Below are positions 36,777 through 47,825 of a stretch of DNA of 51,061 nucleotides, piece by piece. The notes under the pieces are model-generated. The model was not told where the DNA came from. It saw nothing but the letters and a program-made list of their open reading frames with translations, and did no database searches. The number at the start of each line of letters is the position of its first letter. Position 1 is the first letter of the stretch. This stretch comes from Guillardia theta CCMP2712 (lineage: Eukaryota > Cryptophyceae > Pyrenomonadales > Geminigeraceae): NCBI RefSeq assembly GCF_000315625.1, contig NW_005434559.1, positions 1 to 51,061 on the forward strand, read 5' to 3'. The position numbers and the translations under genes were made by a program.

Positions 36777-37650
36777 TTCCCTTGTTGCTTGCTTCCTACT
36801 CCTTGCTCAGAGGTTGTTTCTCTGCCATCGCTTTTCCCTCAAAAGCACCCCTCACCCCTACCCTACCTTTTCACCCCTACCCCATCGATCAGAGACATTT
36901 GTACCTTGGGTCTACCCCATGGTCTCTATTCTCTTAAGTGAGGTTCTGGTTTCATAACTGCCCCCATCTTCCTGTGTCATACATCAGGACTACCCCCACA
37001 GGGAACTACCCTTCATTATCATTACCCTACCCCCCTGGAAAGACTTCCGCGTGAGTTTCAATTTTAAAAATGTATCACATTCTTTGAAAATTTGATGATA
37101 TTTCAAATTTTATACAATATTTATGAAGACAGATTTCAAATTCTGCATTTGGGTAGGCAGCGAACTATTCCAGGTCAAAGCTGGAAAAGTTTGCTTCTTG
37201 ATTTGAAATTTATATGGGATGCCACAACTTTCCTGCACAATGGCGACGAAATTGAGCCCAAAATGTCTTGGGTTGCGACTGTGCTTTCGCAGGGAGAGGA
37301 CGACGGAAGGAGGGGGGAGGCTGGGGGGCGGGGAGAGGAGGAGCACGGAAGGAGGGAGAGGATGGAGGTAAATCATCGACAAAGGTCTTCAAGCCCGTAG
37401 AGAAGAGAAGAGAACTGCATTAACAACGTGTGGAGAAAGGACACAAAAATAGAATGAGCTGGGTGAATGTCTCTCTCTTTCCTACCCCGCTTCCCCTCCC
37501 TCTCTCCCTCCCTCTTTACTGCTCTGCTTCCTTCCCCCTTCCCCACCCCATCCTCTCCCTTTCATACACAGTTGCTCTCTTTGCTACTTACCTACCTCGA
37601 TCTCGCGAGTCCCTAATATCCAACTCTGCCCCTTTGCTCTAGGTGTGAAA
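36202..37650. other. Divergent intergenic region between Spt6 and the Zn2Cys6 gene
   Basis: Must hold both promoters. Visible features are (ATCAGC)n at 36650-36716, (CTCGTC)n at 36741-36776, a CTACCCC-rich patch at 36843-37040 and an AT-rich stretch at 37050-37220. No TATA box or defined factor site can be assigned. Confidence 0.5.
36650..36716. repeat. (ATCAGC)n microsatellite, about 11 units
   Basis: Uninterrupted CATCAG hexamers upstream of both divergent genes. Confidence 0.95.
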
Positions 37651-39269
37651 ATGAAGAGGACGCAGCTGGCTTGCAAGCCCTGCAAGGACATCAAAGCTAA
37701 GTGCGACAACTTCCAGCCTTGCACAAGGTCACTTCTGAGCATTCTTCTCTTCCCTTTGTGTCCTTCTCCCGGCAAAGAAGGAGGGGAGGGGGAGAAGGAG
37801 GAGGAGGGTTGCATCCTCGAACCTGACCGCTGTTTGTTGGTGTAGATGTCTACAGTCAAACTTAGCAGACCAATGCATCAGACTAAGAGTGGCAAGGGGG
37901 CCTAGGAAGAGGAGTTCCATCGCATGTGTGGCATGCAAGCGATCAAAGCTGAGGTGTGATGAGGAGAGGCCTTGCTCTCGCTGCAAACGGCTCGGCAGGG
38001 AACTGGACTGCATTGATGAGGAACTTCAGCTCATCCCTGCGCAGTTTGTTGAGCCGGATGATCACCAGTTGTGTGTGTATGAGATGCTTCCTGCCGACAG
38101 GTCGGATCATTTGCAAGGATTACAGGTGGAGCGTCCGCTGAACTTCAGAGTTCGGAGCCTTTCCTTTGAAGAGCCTTGCCATATGCGAGAGCGAATGAAC
38201 TCAATGGGATGGCCAGATCGCGTGCTATCACGGCACTTCGAATTCGGGCACAGCTCGAAAGATATGATGAACATCTTCGTCAGCCTGCCTCCTCAAGTGC
38301 AACACATCACGAGGCGAGCGTTGCAGGCATTGGAGGTTATCGTGGAAGATATGGCGGCGAAGAAGCAGGCGCAGGCTGTTGCAGAACATCTCCTGACAGA
38401 TAATTTGACGTGCTCAAAACAAGAGATCGAGCTGGAGAGCTCTTTCTATGAGCAGCAAAACTTCGGAGTAATGTCTCAGCATGTCTACCCGTGGACAGGG
38501 AAGCGGGCGCATGCGTACCTATCGTCCTCAGTTTGCAAGATGATGGGACTGCACGCAGAGGAGGCGCTGGCTAGGCTAGCGAACAGAGAGCTGCCGCTCC
38601 TGAGCACGGAGTTCAACTATTATTTCTACGTCATGTTTGGAACCTGGTCATTTGCCATGCATCCAGGCCGCCCGCTTGATTTGATGACCCCCATCTGCGT
38701 CCGCGGGGAGCATGGCGACAGCTGTATGATGGTGAGGGTAGTGCAGCAGCAAGAGTTTGACTGCCAAGGATCCCTGAAGGCCATCAAATCGTTCTTGATT
38801 CCGGTGAGACGGGGGAGAAGTTGCCGAGTTGGAGAAGTTGAGGGGAAAGGAGTTGTGATAGAGGAGTAGACATATGATAGGCAGAATAAGCCTGAGCTCT
38901 GACGCATGTCCTGACAGCTAAGTAGAGAAGAGTACGAGACTCGCGTGAAGGACCCCAATGATACGTTCGTGCGGCTGATGAAAGTCCTGAACCAGAACAG
39001 AAGCTACGACATGTGGCTCAAGGACTTCGAGGTTGATATGTATGCGGTGAGAGCACAAAGAGCACAGATGACTGAAGATCGCTGCTTTGCTGACTTGTCT
39101 TCTACCACAGGGAGAGACGATCCTGGGTTTGCAGAAGTCAAGACAGGGCGAAGAACGATTGCAAAGACTAGCAAAGGAGCTGGAGATCCTCTATCGTCCC
39201 TTCGTGGTCAAGGCCGAGCAAATATTGACTGCAAGAGAGATGAGCAAAAATCGGGGCCACGATCACTGA
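37651..39269 (+). CDS. Transcription factor with two tandem Zn2Cys6 clusters and a PAS-like domain
   Basis: Four exons (37651-37727, 37846-38803, 38918-39046, 39111-39269) join in frame into 440 residues. Residues 8-36 form a first binuclear cluster (ACKPCKDIKAKC...PCTRC) and residues about 52-80 a second (ACVACKRSKLRC...PCSRCKRLGRELDC), each with the six-Cys spacing of fungal Gal4-type domains. The first cluster is split by intron 1, so a start at the later Met (MARGPRKR) would miss it. Residues about 230-330 (YPWTGKRAHAYLS...RPLDLMTP) look like the PAS-type domain of ERT1/AcuK regulators. The C-terminus has helices, including KSRQGEERLQRLAKEL. The protein is probably a sequence-specific nuclear regulator; its targets are unknown. 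Finding two clusters in one protein is unusual. Confidence 0.85.
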
Positions 39270-40372
39270 GTCTGTCTGAGGGTGACCGTCACTGCAGTGC
39301 GGCACGCTATCTGTGATGCATGACAGGGAAACTGAGTTGGAGTAAATGGATGGAAGTTACACACAAGACGATAGGGAATCGTCTTCAGATGGTGACTGGA
39401 TTGTTCAAAAGCTGTACAGTCACCAGTGAGCTCAAGCTGTACAGTCACCAGTGAGCTCAAGAAAACATGCCTTCACGACGATGTCTGATAGGTTCGCAAG
39501 AAATACAGTGCATTTTAGCAGTGAGCTGCTCGATTGCTTGAAGCAACGATGATTCACAGCACTATCGAATGATGACAAGCAAGTCCAGTGGTTTGTGAAG
39601 GATTCTTCATCCGATTTTCAAGGATGTGTTTGAACGATGAAATATTTTGCAAATGGCCAAGGTCTATGCCATTTCATCAAATGATTCATCATGTAAATAT
39701 TACTGGTGTGAGCTTGTATCAGATTGTGTTCATCAATGAGCCGCTGCCAAGCAGATAATACGGTCACAGCAAACATGAGCACTTTGAAGATGCTGATATT
39801 CCAGGCCGTAGAGCATTTATGATGTGGCCACATGTCATATGCTTCCTGGTTAACATAGATACACCTTCGCCAGGCAAAAGATGGAACGTCGTCAGGATTA
39901 CAAGGAGGTCAGTTGTGCTTTTACCCAGATTGAAACGCTTGTAATAAAGATATGATCACCTGAATGTGGGATTCTGTTTATTGATTCACAGTGCTTGTGA
40001 TTCGTTTACAATCATCGAGTGCTTGCTATGTTCAACAAGGCACTCCTCTGTAGAGCCACATGAGACAAGAACTCTATGGTTGCACGGTAGCATTGCGAAC
40101 TGTCAAAACAAAGCAGGATTGATTCGAAGAACATCTCATTTATTGATACTCACTCTACAGTCATGTATGCGGGCAGGTAAAGTCACTCCTTTGTGCAAAT
40201 GTCTCTTCATGCATAGTTGAACGGTTGAGTACAAAGCCTTGCCTCTATAGAAAAGTGAAGTGCATGAATCCTGACCGTAAGACTAGCAGAATTGAAAGTG
40301 AGTGATGACATGAAAACACATTTCTTGACAGAAAAGTCGCTTCAGGTACAGCTGGATACAAATTTCTCACAA
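39270..40372. other. Intergenic, AT-richer
   Basis: No gene recognised. A 25-bp tandem duplication (CTGTACAGTCACCAGTGAGC core) lies at 39409-39460. Confidence 0.5.
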
Positions 40373-40580
40373 ATCATGCATTTGAGCGCAACGTGCAACC
40401 TACGTTAATGTGAAAGAAGGGTCAATCAGAGTTGATTCTGTTCAATGGTGTATCCATCATTAGTTGCTTACCTCTTCATGAAAATTTCATCTTGTCTTCG
40501 AAGAATATTTGCAAGTACACTCCCGGATTGTTTGAACCAAGGGTGCATATTCCAGTACACGATGGATGATTCAAACATTA
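40373..40580 (-). repeat. Right copy of the dispersed ~210-bp repeat
   Basis: Same orientation and order as 1-210. On the minus strand it is the downstream part of the open frame 40743-40468 and its donor-like GTAAGC. Compared with the left copy it has no stop, so it is the better preserved copy. Confidence 0.75.
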
Positions 40581-40743
40581 CCTGCCATATGAACGCCGAG
40601 CTGGAGTAGCAGAGGCTTCTTCCCGGATAATAATGATATATATCTGATGTCTTGTCCTCTATCCCGTCCTCGGATATGAGGTTGATCGTGGTCTTGGTGG
40701 CGCTGCGGTCGTCTGCGAACCAGTCTACGAAGATCTGTAACAT
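40468..40743 (-). CDS. Hypothetical protein exon of a repeated family
   Basis: An open frame of about 90 codons encodes FVDWFADDRSATKTTINLIS, DIYHYYPGRSLCYSSSAF and FESSIVYWNMHPWFKQSG. It is bounded by a CAG acceptor near 40737 and a GTAAGC donor near 40471, as expected of an internal exon. The downstream part is duplicated at 1-210. I recognise no family. Flanking exons were not found, and the upstream part faces the plus-strand membrane gene. Confidence 0.35.
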   Translation of the reverse strand: MLQIFVDWFADDRSATKTTINLISEDGIEDKTSDIYHYYPGRSLCYSSSAFIWQVMFESSIVYWNMHPWFKQSGSVLANILRRQDEIFMKR

Positions 40744-40839
40744 GGTTCGTTTGTTCTGTGTCTTTCGCCTTGTGCGCGGTCGTCACCCGCTTATGAAGGT
40801 CCTTGATATAAGTGGGATTCCGCTGCGGTTGTATCAGAC

Positions 40840-41689
40840 ATGTGGGCTGGGTATGAGGCATTGCACCCGGGCGGGTCGGAGCCCTTTTTTACGTGGGAGG
40901 CTTTCCTGGTACGTGTAGGTGTGATGCCTTACGCCCTCTTATCCCTTTCTCTTTTCCCACTGACACCCTCACAGTTGTGGGACAAGTCGTTGTCAGCGTT
41001 GAAGAACCTCAGGAGCGGCAGAGACACGATCGAGCAGGCGCAGGCGAAGGCGTCTGCCTCGGAGGAGGTGAAAGAGAAAGTCCAGCTGGACCTCACGAGA
41101 GAGTCGGAGGCAGATGCAGCACTCGTACCAGTCTTGATCGCCCGGATGCTCCTTCTGTCGGTGATGTCGGGTTCGGTGCTCCGTCTCGTGGTGCGGTGGT
41201 TGGGGTTGGACGTCGAGGGCTCACCTAGTGGCTGTCGCGTGTTGTCGGCTCGTTGGACCTGCTTGTGATCCACGTGTTGATGTGCAACGCTATCGCCTTC
41301 CCCTGCATGTACGTAGGCTCTACCCGACTCACCGTCTTTGTTAGCATCGGGCTGTATAGGGTTGTGCGGAACTGGGTCTTGGGGATGTCTGTTGTTGTTG
41401 CAATCGGTGTGGCCCTGACTTTCATTGCCGCTGGAGAGGCGTCCGTATCGGGCATACCCGTCGTGTCCAGAGGGGAGAGCGAAAGTGAAGAGCGGCATGT
41501 ATGTCTCTTTCCCTGTGAGCTCGAGGTGTTTGTGGGCTTACCCGCTCGACGAGCAGCCTGACGCTGTCGGAGGCCTGCGAGCCAGGCAATGAGAAGATGA
41601 AGTCAGGCCTGCATAGGCTGAAGCAGTGGATCCTCGATGTTGAGATCGGTAGGGGCAGGAATAAGGTCGGGGATGGTTTATTGTTCTAA
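40840..41689 (+). CDS. Predicted multi-pass membrane protein
   Basis: A first exon (MWAGYEALHPGGSEPFFTWE) ends at a GTACGT donor and joins at phase 0 to LWDKSLSALKNLRSG near 40975. A helical stretch follows, then hydrophobic segments ALVPVLIARMLLLS, VVGSLDLLVIHVLMCNAIAF and WVLGMSVVVAIGVALTFIAAG. An intron from about 41160 to 41227 (acceptor CACCTAG) is needed to keep the frame. The final exon ends near 41689 (DVEIGRGRNKVGDGLLF). At least three membrane spans are visible. No family recognised; the gene may start further upstream. Confidence 0.5.
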
Positions 41690-41703
41690 GATTCAACCGC
41701 CCC

Positions 41704-41802
41704 TCAAGCCATAACCTCGGTCTGTTGCGGCCGCATGGGTGGATGGTTGAGCCCTATGGCGCCCTTGCCCCATAGGTAGCGAACCTCCATCATGTACTGC
41801 AG
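41704..41802 (-). CDS. C-terminal exon of an unidentified gene
   Basis: After a pyrimidine tract and a CTGCAG acceptor, the minus strand encodes YMMEVRYLWGKGAIGLNHPP and stops at 41704. The exon is convergent with the membrane-protein gene. Upstream exons, perhaps in the Ala-rich region 42090-42460, could not be placed. Confidence 0.35.
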   Translation of the reverse strand: MQYMMEVRYLWGKGAIGLNHPPMRPQQTEVMA

Positions 41803-42582
41803 GGCGCGGATGACGTAGACGCCGACGGTGTTGGAGGAGGGAGAGGAGAGGAGGAAGAGGAGGGAGAGGAGAGGAGCGGAGGGAGAGGAGAGATGAGGTG
41901 AGGTAAAGTGATGTGAGGTGTAAAGTGAGACTGAAAAATAAAGCTTAGCGTGAAAGACAGGTTACAGAAACCACACAATTGCAAAGGACAAGAAAGGACA
42001 AGAAAGCTCCGACAAGACACGATCAGACTGAAGGAGAGACCAGAAAAGGGAAAGGGACAACCGTTGTCTTGCAAAGCGATCGACGAGCTGTTTTCAATGC
42101 CGAAAGAGAGATGCCCTGACAATCGAATTAGAACGAGGAGGGTTTGCAGGATGAAGACAAAGTGGCATGATCGCTCGAGAAGCTGCTGGGGCAGGCGCAG
42201 ACTTGCGCAGAGACAGGCGCAGGGGCACTGCAGCAGCGGCAGTGGGAGCAGCTGCAGCTGCAGCCGGTCTTAGTGCGTGGTTCCGTTCCGAAGGATATGG
42301 GCAGGAGAGACAGAGGAAAACCCCATGAGGTCGAAAGCGCCCTCCCCCCCTCACCAGCTCTCTTGCCGCTTCAGTTGACGCAGATGAAACAAACTCCAGA
42401 TCTTGGCCTGGCGTCAGTGAGGGCCAGGGCCTCGTTGCTCGACGGGGCATGGCCACGAGGATAAGCCCATGCTGGCTTAGGTTTGGTTGCAGATAACAGA
42501 GATTTGCTTCAGGGTGGGTCGTCAGTCCGTCAAGAGTTCAGACTGTGGTTCAGATTTTCAGTGTCAGTTACCCGGACCCAAT

Positions 42583-42672
42583 CGTTTGACACTTGAAGTT
42601 TGACAGACTCGAAGTTTGACAGACTTGAAGTTTGACAGACTTGAAGTTTGACAGACTTGAAGTGTCACGGAC
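42583..42672. repeat. 16-bp tandem repeat, about 5 units
   Basis: Units of GAAGTTTGACAGACTT with minor changes. A further 19-bp tandem pair (GAAGAAAGTTTCTTTATGG) lies at 42860-42898. No coding link seen. Confidence 0.85.
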
Positions 42673-42921
42673 TTGAAGTCTGCTCCATGCCGGAGGTAGA
42701 GTTGTCCCCCTGCTCTCACTTCCTGACGTGAATTCTGAAAGAGATGAAGCAAAGGTCTCGTGAAATCATCGTTGATGTATCAAGCCTTTGCAAGGTTTTG
42801 CACACTGGTTCGGATGAAATCAAGGCGAACGTTTGCTTGCAACGTCACAGACTCTTGTAGGAAGAAAGTTTCTTTATGGAAGAAAGTTTCTTTATGGATC
42901 AAGTCTATCCCGACAACCACA

Positions 42922-43494
42922 TCAATGATGAATACTCTCTTGCGCTACGTAAAGAGCTACACATATTACCGACATGAGAATCCAGCTGGAAAGGGATCTT
43001 GGAGCAGCGCTATATACATAACCTCCCTCTTTGGCAGCTGTCTCTGATGTAGCGCATCCTTGATACCTACCGTACGTGTTGAAGTTCGATGGCTCACACA
43101 TTCGGAGTCCATCAGAAGGAAGTCTGTAGTCGAGGTTGGTCCCAACAGGAGTTCCCGTGCAAGCATCGGACGTGTAGGATTGCCAAGTAAACTTTGATGT
43201 GTTGGTGTCACAAGACATTTTGAGATGGTATGTCACATCGCTGCCGGCGCTATCCTTGGTCTTGTAGGGATAGCAATTCCCAGAGGTCTTGGAGGATCCG
43301 ATGATCTGTGCGAAGGTTTGGTCATGCACGTAACGCTTCTCAGACACACCAAGGCAGGATATGTCATTCTCTGCATACTCGAGGTACTTGTAGTACACCT
43401 CCTGTGCTCCCACCGGAGCAAGGAAGCAGAGGACTTGTTGTCGGGGTGGCAAGCAGGGGGTAGACGCTTGTGACAGATGACAGGGGCGAGACAA
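42922..43494 (-). CDS. Predicted secreted or GPI-anchored Cys-containing protein
   Basis: An open frame of 190 codons. The N-terminal region (VLCFLAPVGAQEVYYKYLE) may be the end of a signal sequence whose start is uncertain. The middle has evenly spaced cysteines (DISCLGVS, GNCYPYKT, MSCDTNTS, DACTGTP, RMCEPSN, QGCATSE) typical of an extracellular disulfide-rich domain. The C-terminus is hydrophobic (SSWILMSVICVALYVAQ) with a short hydrophilic end, as for a GPI signal or membrane anchor. A GTAGGT near 43067 could be a donor. No family recognised. Confidence 0.5.
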   Translation of the reverse strand: MSRPCHLSQASTPCLPPRQQVLCFLAPVGAQEVYYKYLEYAENDISCLGVSEKRYVHDQTFAQIIGSSKTSGNCYPYKTKDSAGSDVTYHLKMSCDTNTSKFTWQSYTSDACTGTPVGTNLDYRLPSDGLRMCEPSNFNTYGRYQGCATSETAAKEGGYVYSAAPRSLSSWILMSVICVALYVAQESIHH

Positions 43495-43679
43495 GGATCT
43501 TGCGGTGGGAGCACCCTATGAGGTAGCGAGCCCCTTGTTAACTTTCGAAGGGGTGGGTGCTGAGGAGGCTAGGACCAGGCACAGCTTGTGGTCGTAGGGC
43601 GGGTCATAGGCAGTCTGTAGGGGGGCTGCTGAAAAACTTGAGTCTTTTCTTAAATCATATTGTTTCCGTGCCAGTGGTC

Positions 43680-44345
43680 ACCGGGTTGCGGCTTGCCTGC
43701 CGCGGTCACGGCTGCGGCGGGGGCCGGGCAGTGCCACGCCGTGTCAGTGGGTCGCCGGGCCGCTTCCGAGTTCGGAAGTTCAGCTCACTGTCAGTCGGAC
43801 GCCGCAGTGAATGGCATGTCGGCCGCGGGCCGCGTGACAGAAGTTATGGGACGTGCCAGGCTTGTCGCCGCTTCTTTTTCTCAGGTGCTGAGAGTACGGT
43901 CGGCGAGTCGGATGCCAGCCTGCCAGGCTGGCAGGCCCTTGGCGGCCTACCGTACGGTCACTGTACTACTACTGGCAGCCTGAGCCCGGGCCGCCCGGCT
44001 CGCGACCCCTTCCGAACTGAAGTTTCCCCTGGCCCTCAGCACGGCTCCGGCTTGAATCACGGTGATCCGACACGCAGCGGCGCTCCGGGGACCGTCCGAC
44101 TCCTGGCCGGCCCCCGGGGGTAGCTTGCCCTCAGGCCGTCTGAGGGTGCCAGTACCGGCGCGGCTAATGATTCCAGAGCGCCCCCGCCTGCGGCACTGTG
44201 ACCGTGACGGTGGCACCCGGCCCAGTGCAGCTCACTGCCAGGGTTCAACGGCCGGCGGCGCCGCCCCCGCCGCCGGGCGGCCCGGCGGCGGCGTGCCGCG
44301 CAGTGCCGGGCCCCCCGGCCGGGCGGCCGGGCCGGCCGGGCCTTA
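43680..44345. other. GC-rich island without a recognised gene
   Basis: Strongly GC-rich with many GGCC/CCGG palindromes and recurring CAGTG/CACTG words (GGGCAGTGCC, CTCACTGTCAG, GGTCACTGTAC, GGCACTGTGACC, CAGTGCAGCTCACTG). Neighbouring sequence has ordinary composition. Frames exist but none looks conserved. Smaller patches of similar composition occur at about 6745-6895, 10800-10860 and 25137-25190. Confidence 0.6.
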
Positions 44346-45354
44346 GTTCTAAGCCATGATGACTGCTAATCCGCGCGGCCCGGTTCGGGTCGGCAGTTGA
44401 GTTCTCTTGGCTTTCTTTTTACTCAGCGAAGAGGGAGCAAGACCAGGGAAGATCAGGGGATACCGAATATTTCTTATCAGTACACCTATAAAATATCTTA
44501 CCTGTCCTATATAAGATTGTTACCCCGTTCTCGTGCTCCTTCGGGAATTGGGCCAGGGATGGAGTTGGGGCAGCATGTGCAGAAGGCGGAGAGGGGGGGT
44601 GGGAAATGAGTGTGTAGGGGTGGGGAGGAGGACATATAGGGATAGAGCCATAGGGGGTAGTGTTGTTCATAGTAGGGGTCCATTGTAAAAAATCTCAAAT
44701 GGAGGGGTGGAGTGATCGGGTGGGGTAGGGAGTGTGGCGGTGGGTATGATGTAAGAATGAGGTAGGGGGTAGGGGTGGTAAAATAAAGCTCCTTGCGGTC
44801 GCATGTCGGGTGGAAGGAACACATGGATGCGACGGAGGAAGGGAGGCGAAAGCGGCAGGCCATGCAGGAGAAGAACACTTGCTAGATCATGCCGGTTTAA
44901 GCTCTGACTGTACGCCAATCTTGCAAGAATGAGAGGAGAGAAAGATATGGATTGTTGTACTCTTGTCATGAAAAGGCCTCAAAAACGCACCTGTGAGGTG
45001 TGAGGGAGGTTATTGTGAGCATAGCAGACCAGAACATGTTGTCTATCAATGTCACAGGTTGACGATCATATCTACAGAATCGATCGCAAATGTTGATGTC
45101 AAGCTCATAGATATAAAGACCCTTTTTTCCTTGAGCCATGCTCAGTTGTGCTGAAAGCGTGTAGGCCAGAAGCGACAAGTGGATTTATCCCTGCATGATT
45201 TTGGTTCGGTTGTACAGTAGATGATCAGCTTTGCATAGAGATACAGTACACTCAGTGTTATTGAGATTCATGAGGCTAGGAAAGGGGGGCGAGGGGAAGA
45301 ACGTTGAAACAACGATACATCCGCTGATGGCGACGTTGACAGGCCTTAGCAACC
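44346..45354. other. Intergenic with inverted CTACCCC-type patch
   Basis: 44570-44790 is rich in GGGGTAGGG/TAGGGGTGG words, the reverse complement of the motif at 24181-24420 and 36843-37040. No gene recognised up to the start of the folate gene. Confidence 0.5.
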
Positions 45355-47337
45355 ATGAGCGAATTTCCCAATGCGGAGAAGATCAAAGCAGACGAGATCG
45401 CAGCTGTACATCGACACGAAATCAAGAAGACGATCGATGAGCTAGCAAAGGTGATGCGACTTCTCCTCTGCTCTTCCTGTGAACAGCTTGTAACCTCTTT
45501 TTCTATCAGAAAGGGGTCACTCCCCTCCTGGTTGGCTTTCTAGCCAATGGAGACGTTGCTGCCAAGAAGTACGCAGAGGTGACTTGCATGGCGCATGTGC
45601 ATGGCGCATGCGACGGCAGGACGTGACGTTGGAGTGCAGTGGACCATGAAAGCTTGCGAAGCCGATGGGATCCGGTTTGAGGTGCGGGAGGTGGACAAGA
45701 TGGAGCTCGAGGAAGCGCTGATGGCTGCCAACCGCGACGACTCGATTCACGGCATCATGATCTACTACCCCTGCTTCGGCAACGCCCCCAGCTTCTACGG
45801 AGGCAACATGGACGACTACCTGCGCGACACGGTGCCGGTGGAAAAGGATGTCGAGGGCCTCTGCTACACTTACCGCCATAACCTTTACCACAACATCCGC
45901 TACATCGACACTCAGGTGAAGATCACAAGCGTTGATGGCCGTTGACATGCCGATGTGAACCCGTTCAGGTCTCACACTACAAGGGAGGGATCAACACTCC
46001 CACTGGAACTAAAGGAGAGAAGAAATGTCTCCTGCCATGCACTCCCCTTGCCATCATTAAGATTCTCGAATACCTCAAAGTCTACGATGAGAACCTTCCT
46101 GTTGGAAATCGCATGCATGGAAAGAACGTCGTTGTCATCAACAGGAGGTACCGCGCCTTCCCTCCCTCTCCTTCTCTCCTCTCTCCTTTCTGCTGCCTGC
46201 CCTGCTGGCTTGCTGGCTGCTGTTGCTAACAGACGATGCGCAGTGAGATTGTTGGACGCCCTCTTGCTGCCCTGTGAGGCTCGAGAATAGGAATGGGGGA
46301 TGTCTTACTCGTTGTGACAGGCTTGCGAACGATGGAGCAGATGTTTACAGCATCGACCTGAACGGGGTGTATCTGATGTAAGCAAATCTCTCTCGTTGCT
46401 GTATCCTAGATGCCTTCTTCTTTCACATCGTCCTCATCGTTTTCCTCCTCATCATTATCTCCTGTCATGATGATCGTAAATCATCGTCATTGACATTGTC
46501 TTCGTGTTTGAGTGTTCCACTGCTCTAGTTTCTTGCATTGATTTCTGTTTCTCAGGCGACGCGGGAAAATGCTGGAGGTTGCGGAAACCCAGGAAGAACT
46601 ATGCAAGAAGTCAAGAATTATCGTGAGACCTGAGCTTGCACTCCTCTCCCTCTCCTCCGTCCCCCTCACTGTCCCCCCCTCCGTCCCCCCCCTTCCTTCC
46701 TCTTCCTCCTTCTCCTCCTCCTCTCCTAACCTTGAGCTCTCGCAGGTCACTGGTGTCCCCACCAAGGATTACAGGCTGCCAACCGAGTGGGTCCAGCCTG
46801 GCACTGTGGTACAGGAGCTCCAGCTCAGCTTCTGCTGGGGTTAACACAGCCGCAGGTGATTAACGTCTCTCACTTCAAGAACGTCGACGAGGACGCGCTC
46901 ATGCAGGTCCCTGGTGTCAAGTACGTCCCCCTTGTCGGCAAGGTCTGTGCTCGCACCTCCCCCTCCTCTTTCGTTCCTCCTCCCTCCCTTCCTCCCCTCC
47001 TTGTCCCCCTCCCTTTCCTTCCTCCCTCCCTTCCTCCACCTCTCTCCCTCCCCCCTCCCCTCCATCTCTCCCTCCCTGCCTATTCTCCCCTGAAACTTTC
47101 CCTTCTCATCCTCCTCGTTTGCCTCTTTGCCGATTCACATCCTCTGCTCTGCTACCCGTTCTTTCTTCCTCTCGTCTCGTCTCCTCTGTCCACCCTCCCT
47201 CCGCACTTTCCTCGCACTTTTCGTTCCTGTCTCTCCCTCCTCCTTCTCTCCCTCTGTGACGCGCGCGCCAGGTCACTGTCGCCATGCTCGAGCGAAATTT
47301 GCTCAGGTTGATCCAGAACTTCCATCTCAAGGAATAG
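45355..47337 (+). CDS. Methylenetetrahydrofolate dehydrogenase, yeast MTD1-like (NAD+)
   Basis: Ten exons join in frame: 45355-45450, 45510-45578, 45640-45915, 45969-46147, 46244-46273, 46321-46377, 46556-46622, 46746-46808, 46856-46942 and 47272-47337, giving 329 residues, close to yeast MTD1 (320). Conserved segments are TPLLVGFLANGDVAAKKYAE, DDSIHGIMIYYPCFGNAP, EKDVEGLCYTYRHNLYHN, CLLPCTPLAIIKILEYLKVY, VVINRSEIVGRPLAALLAND, VTGVPTKDYRLPTEWVQPG and KVTVAMLERNLLRL. MTD1 is a monofunctional cytosolic enzyme oxidising 5,10-methylene-THF. The MTD1-like YxxN pattern (YRHNLYHN) and the absence of a formate-THF ligase domain favour it over the bifunctional FolD type. Introns of 51-330 bp carry CCTCC-rich sense-strand tracts. 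Convergent with the GT41 gene. Confidence 0.93.
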
Positions 47338-47614
47338 AAAGCAAGAGAGAGGCGGAGACAGCGCAAGGAGGGAGGAGGAGGAGGAGGAGGAGGAAGGGAG
47401 GAGGAGGAGTAAGATGTTGCCTCCAACGGGCGGAACTTGACCATCGTGATAAAGGATGAAGAGAATTTATAATGCTTGCAAGCGCGAAGAGACTCCTTCT
47501 CTGAGCCCGAGGAACCCACGGGCATACGGCAGGAAGAGGAGGGAGAGGAGAGGGAGGAGAGAGGAGGGAGGAGGGAGGAAACTCCAAAGAGACAGGTCAA
47601 ACACTTTGAGTTTG

Positions 47615-47787
47615 TCAGTCAGCTTGAGCGAGGAAGGGACGAAGGTCTTGCTGCTTGCCGCGTACGAGGATCTCAAGAACCTGACTCCACCCTCGCACAC
47701 TCCGATCATCCTTGATAAGCGCACTGAAGCCTTTGATGATGGTGCTGGATATCCGCTCCCTGATCAGCAGCCTATCGTCAGGTACTT

Positions 47788-47825
<38 letters not shown>

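Noticed and set aside
41253-41561. A separate membrane-protein gene starting at 41253
   Set aside because: The hydrophobic frame joins at phase 0 to the upstream exon through a plausible intron, so it is treated as part of 40840-41689.
43557-44346. Frames of 90-190 codons in the GC-rich island
   Set aside because: High GC removes stop codons in all frames; composition is Arg/Gly/Pro-rich with no conserved segment.
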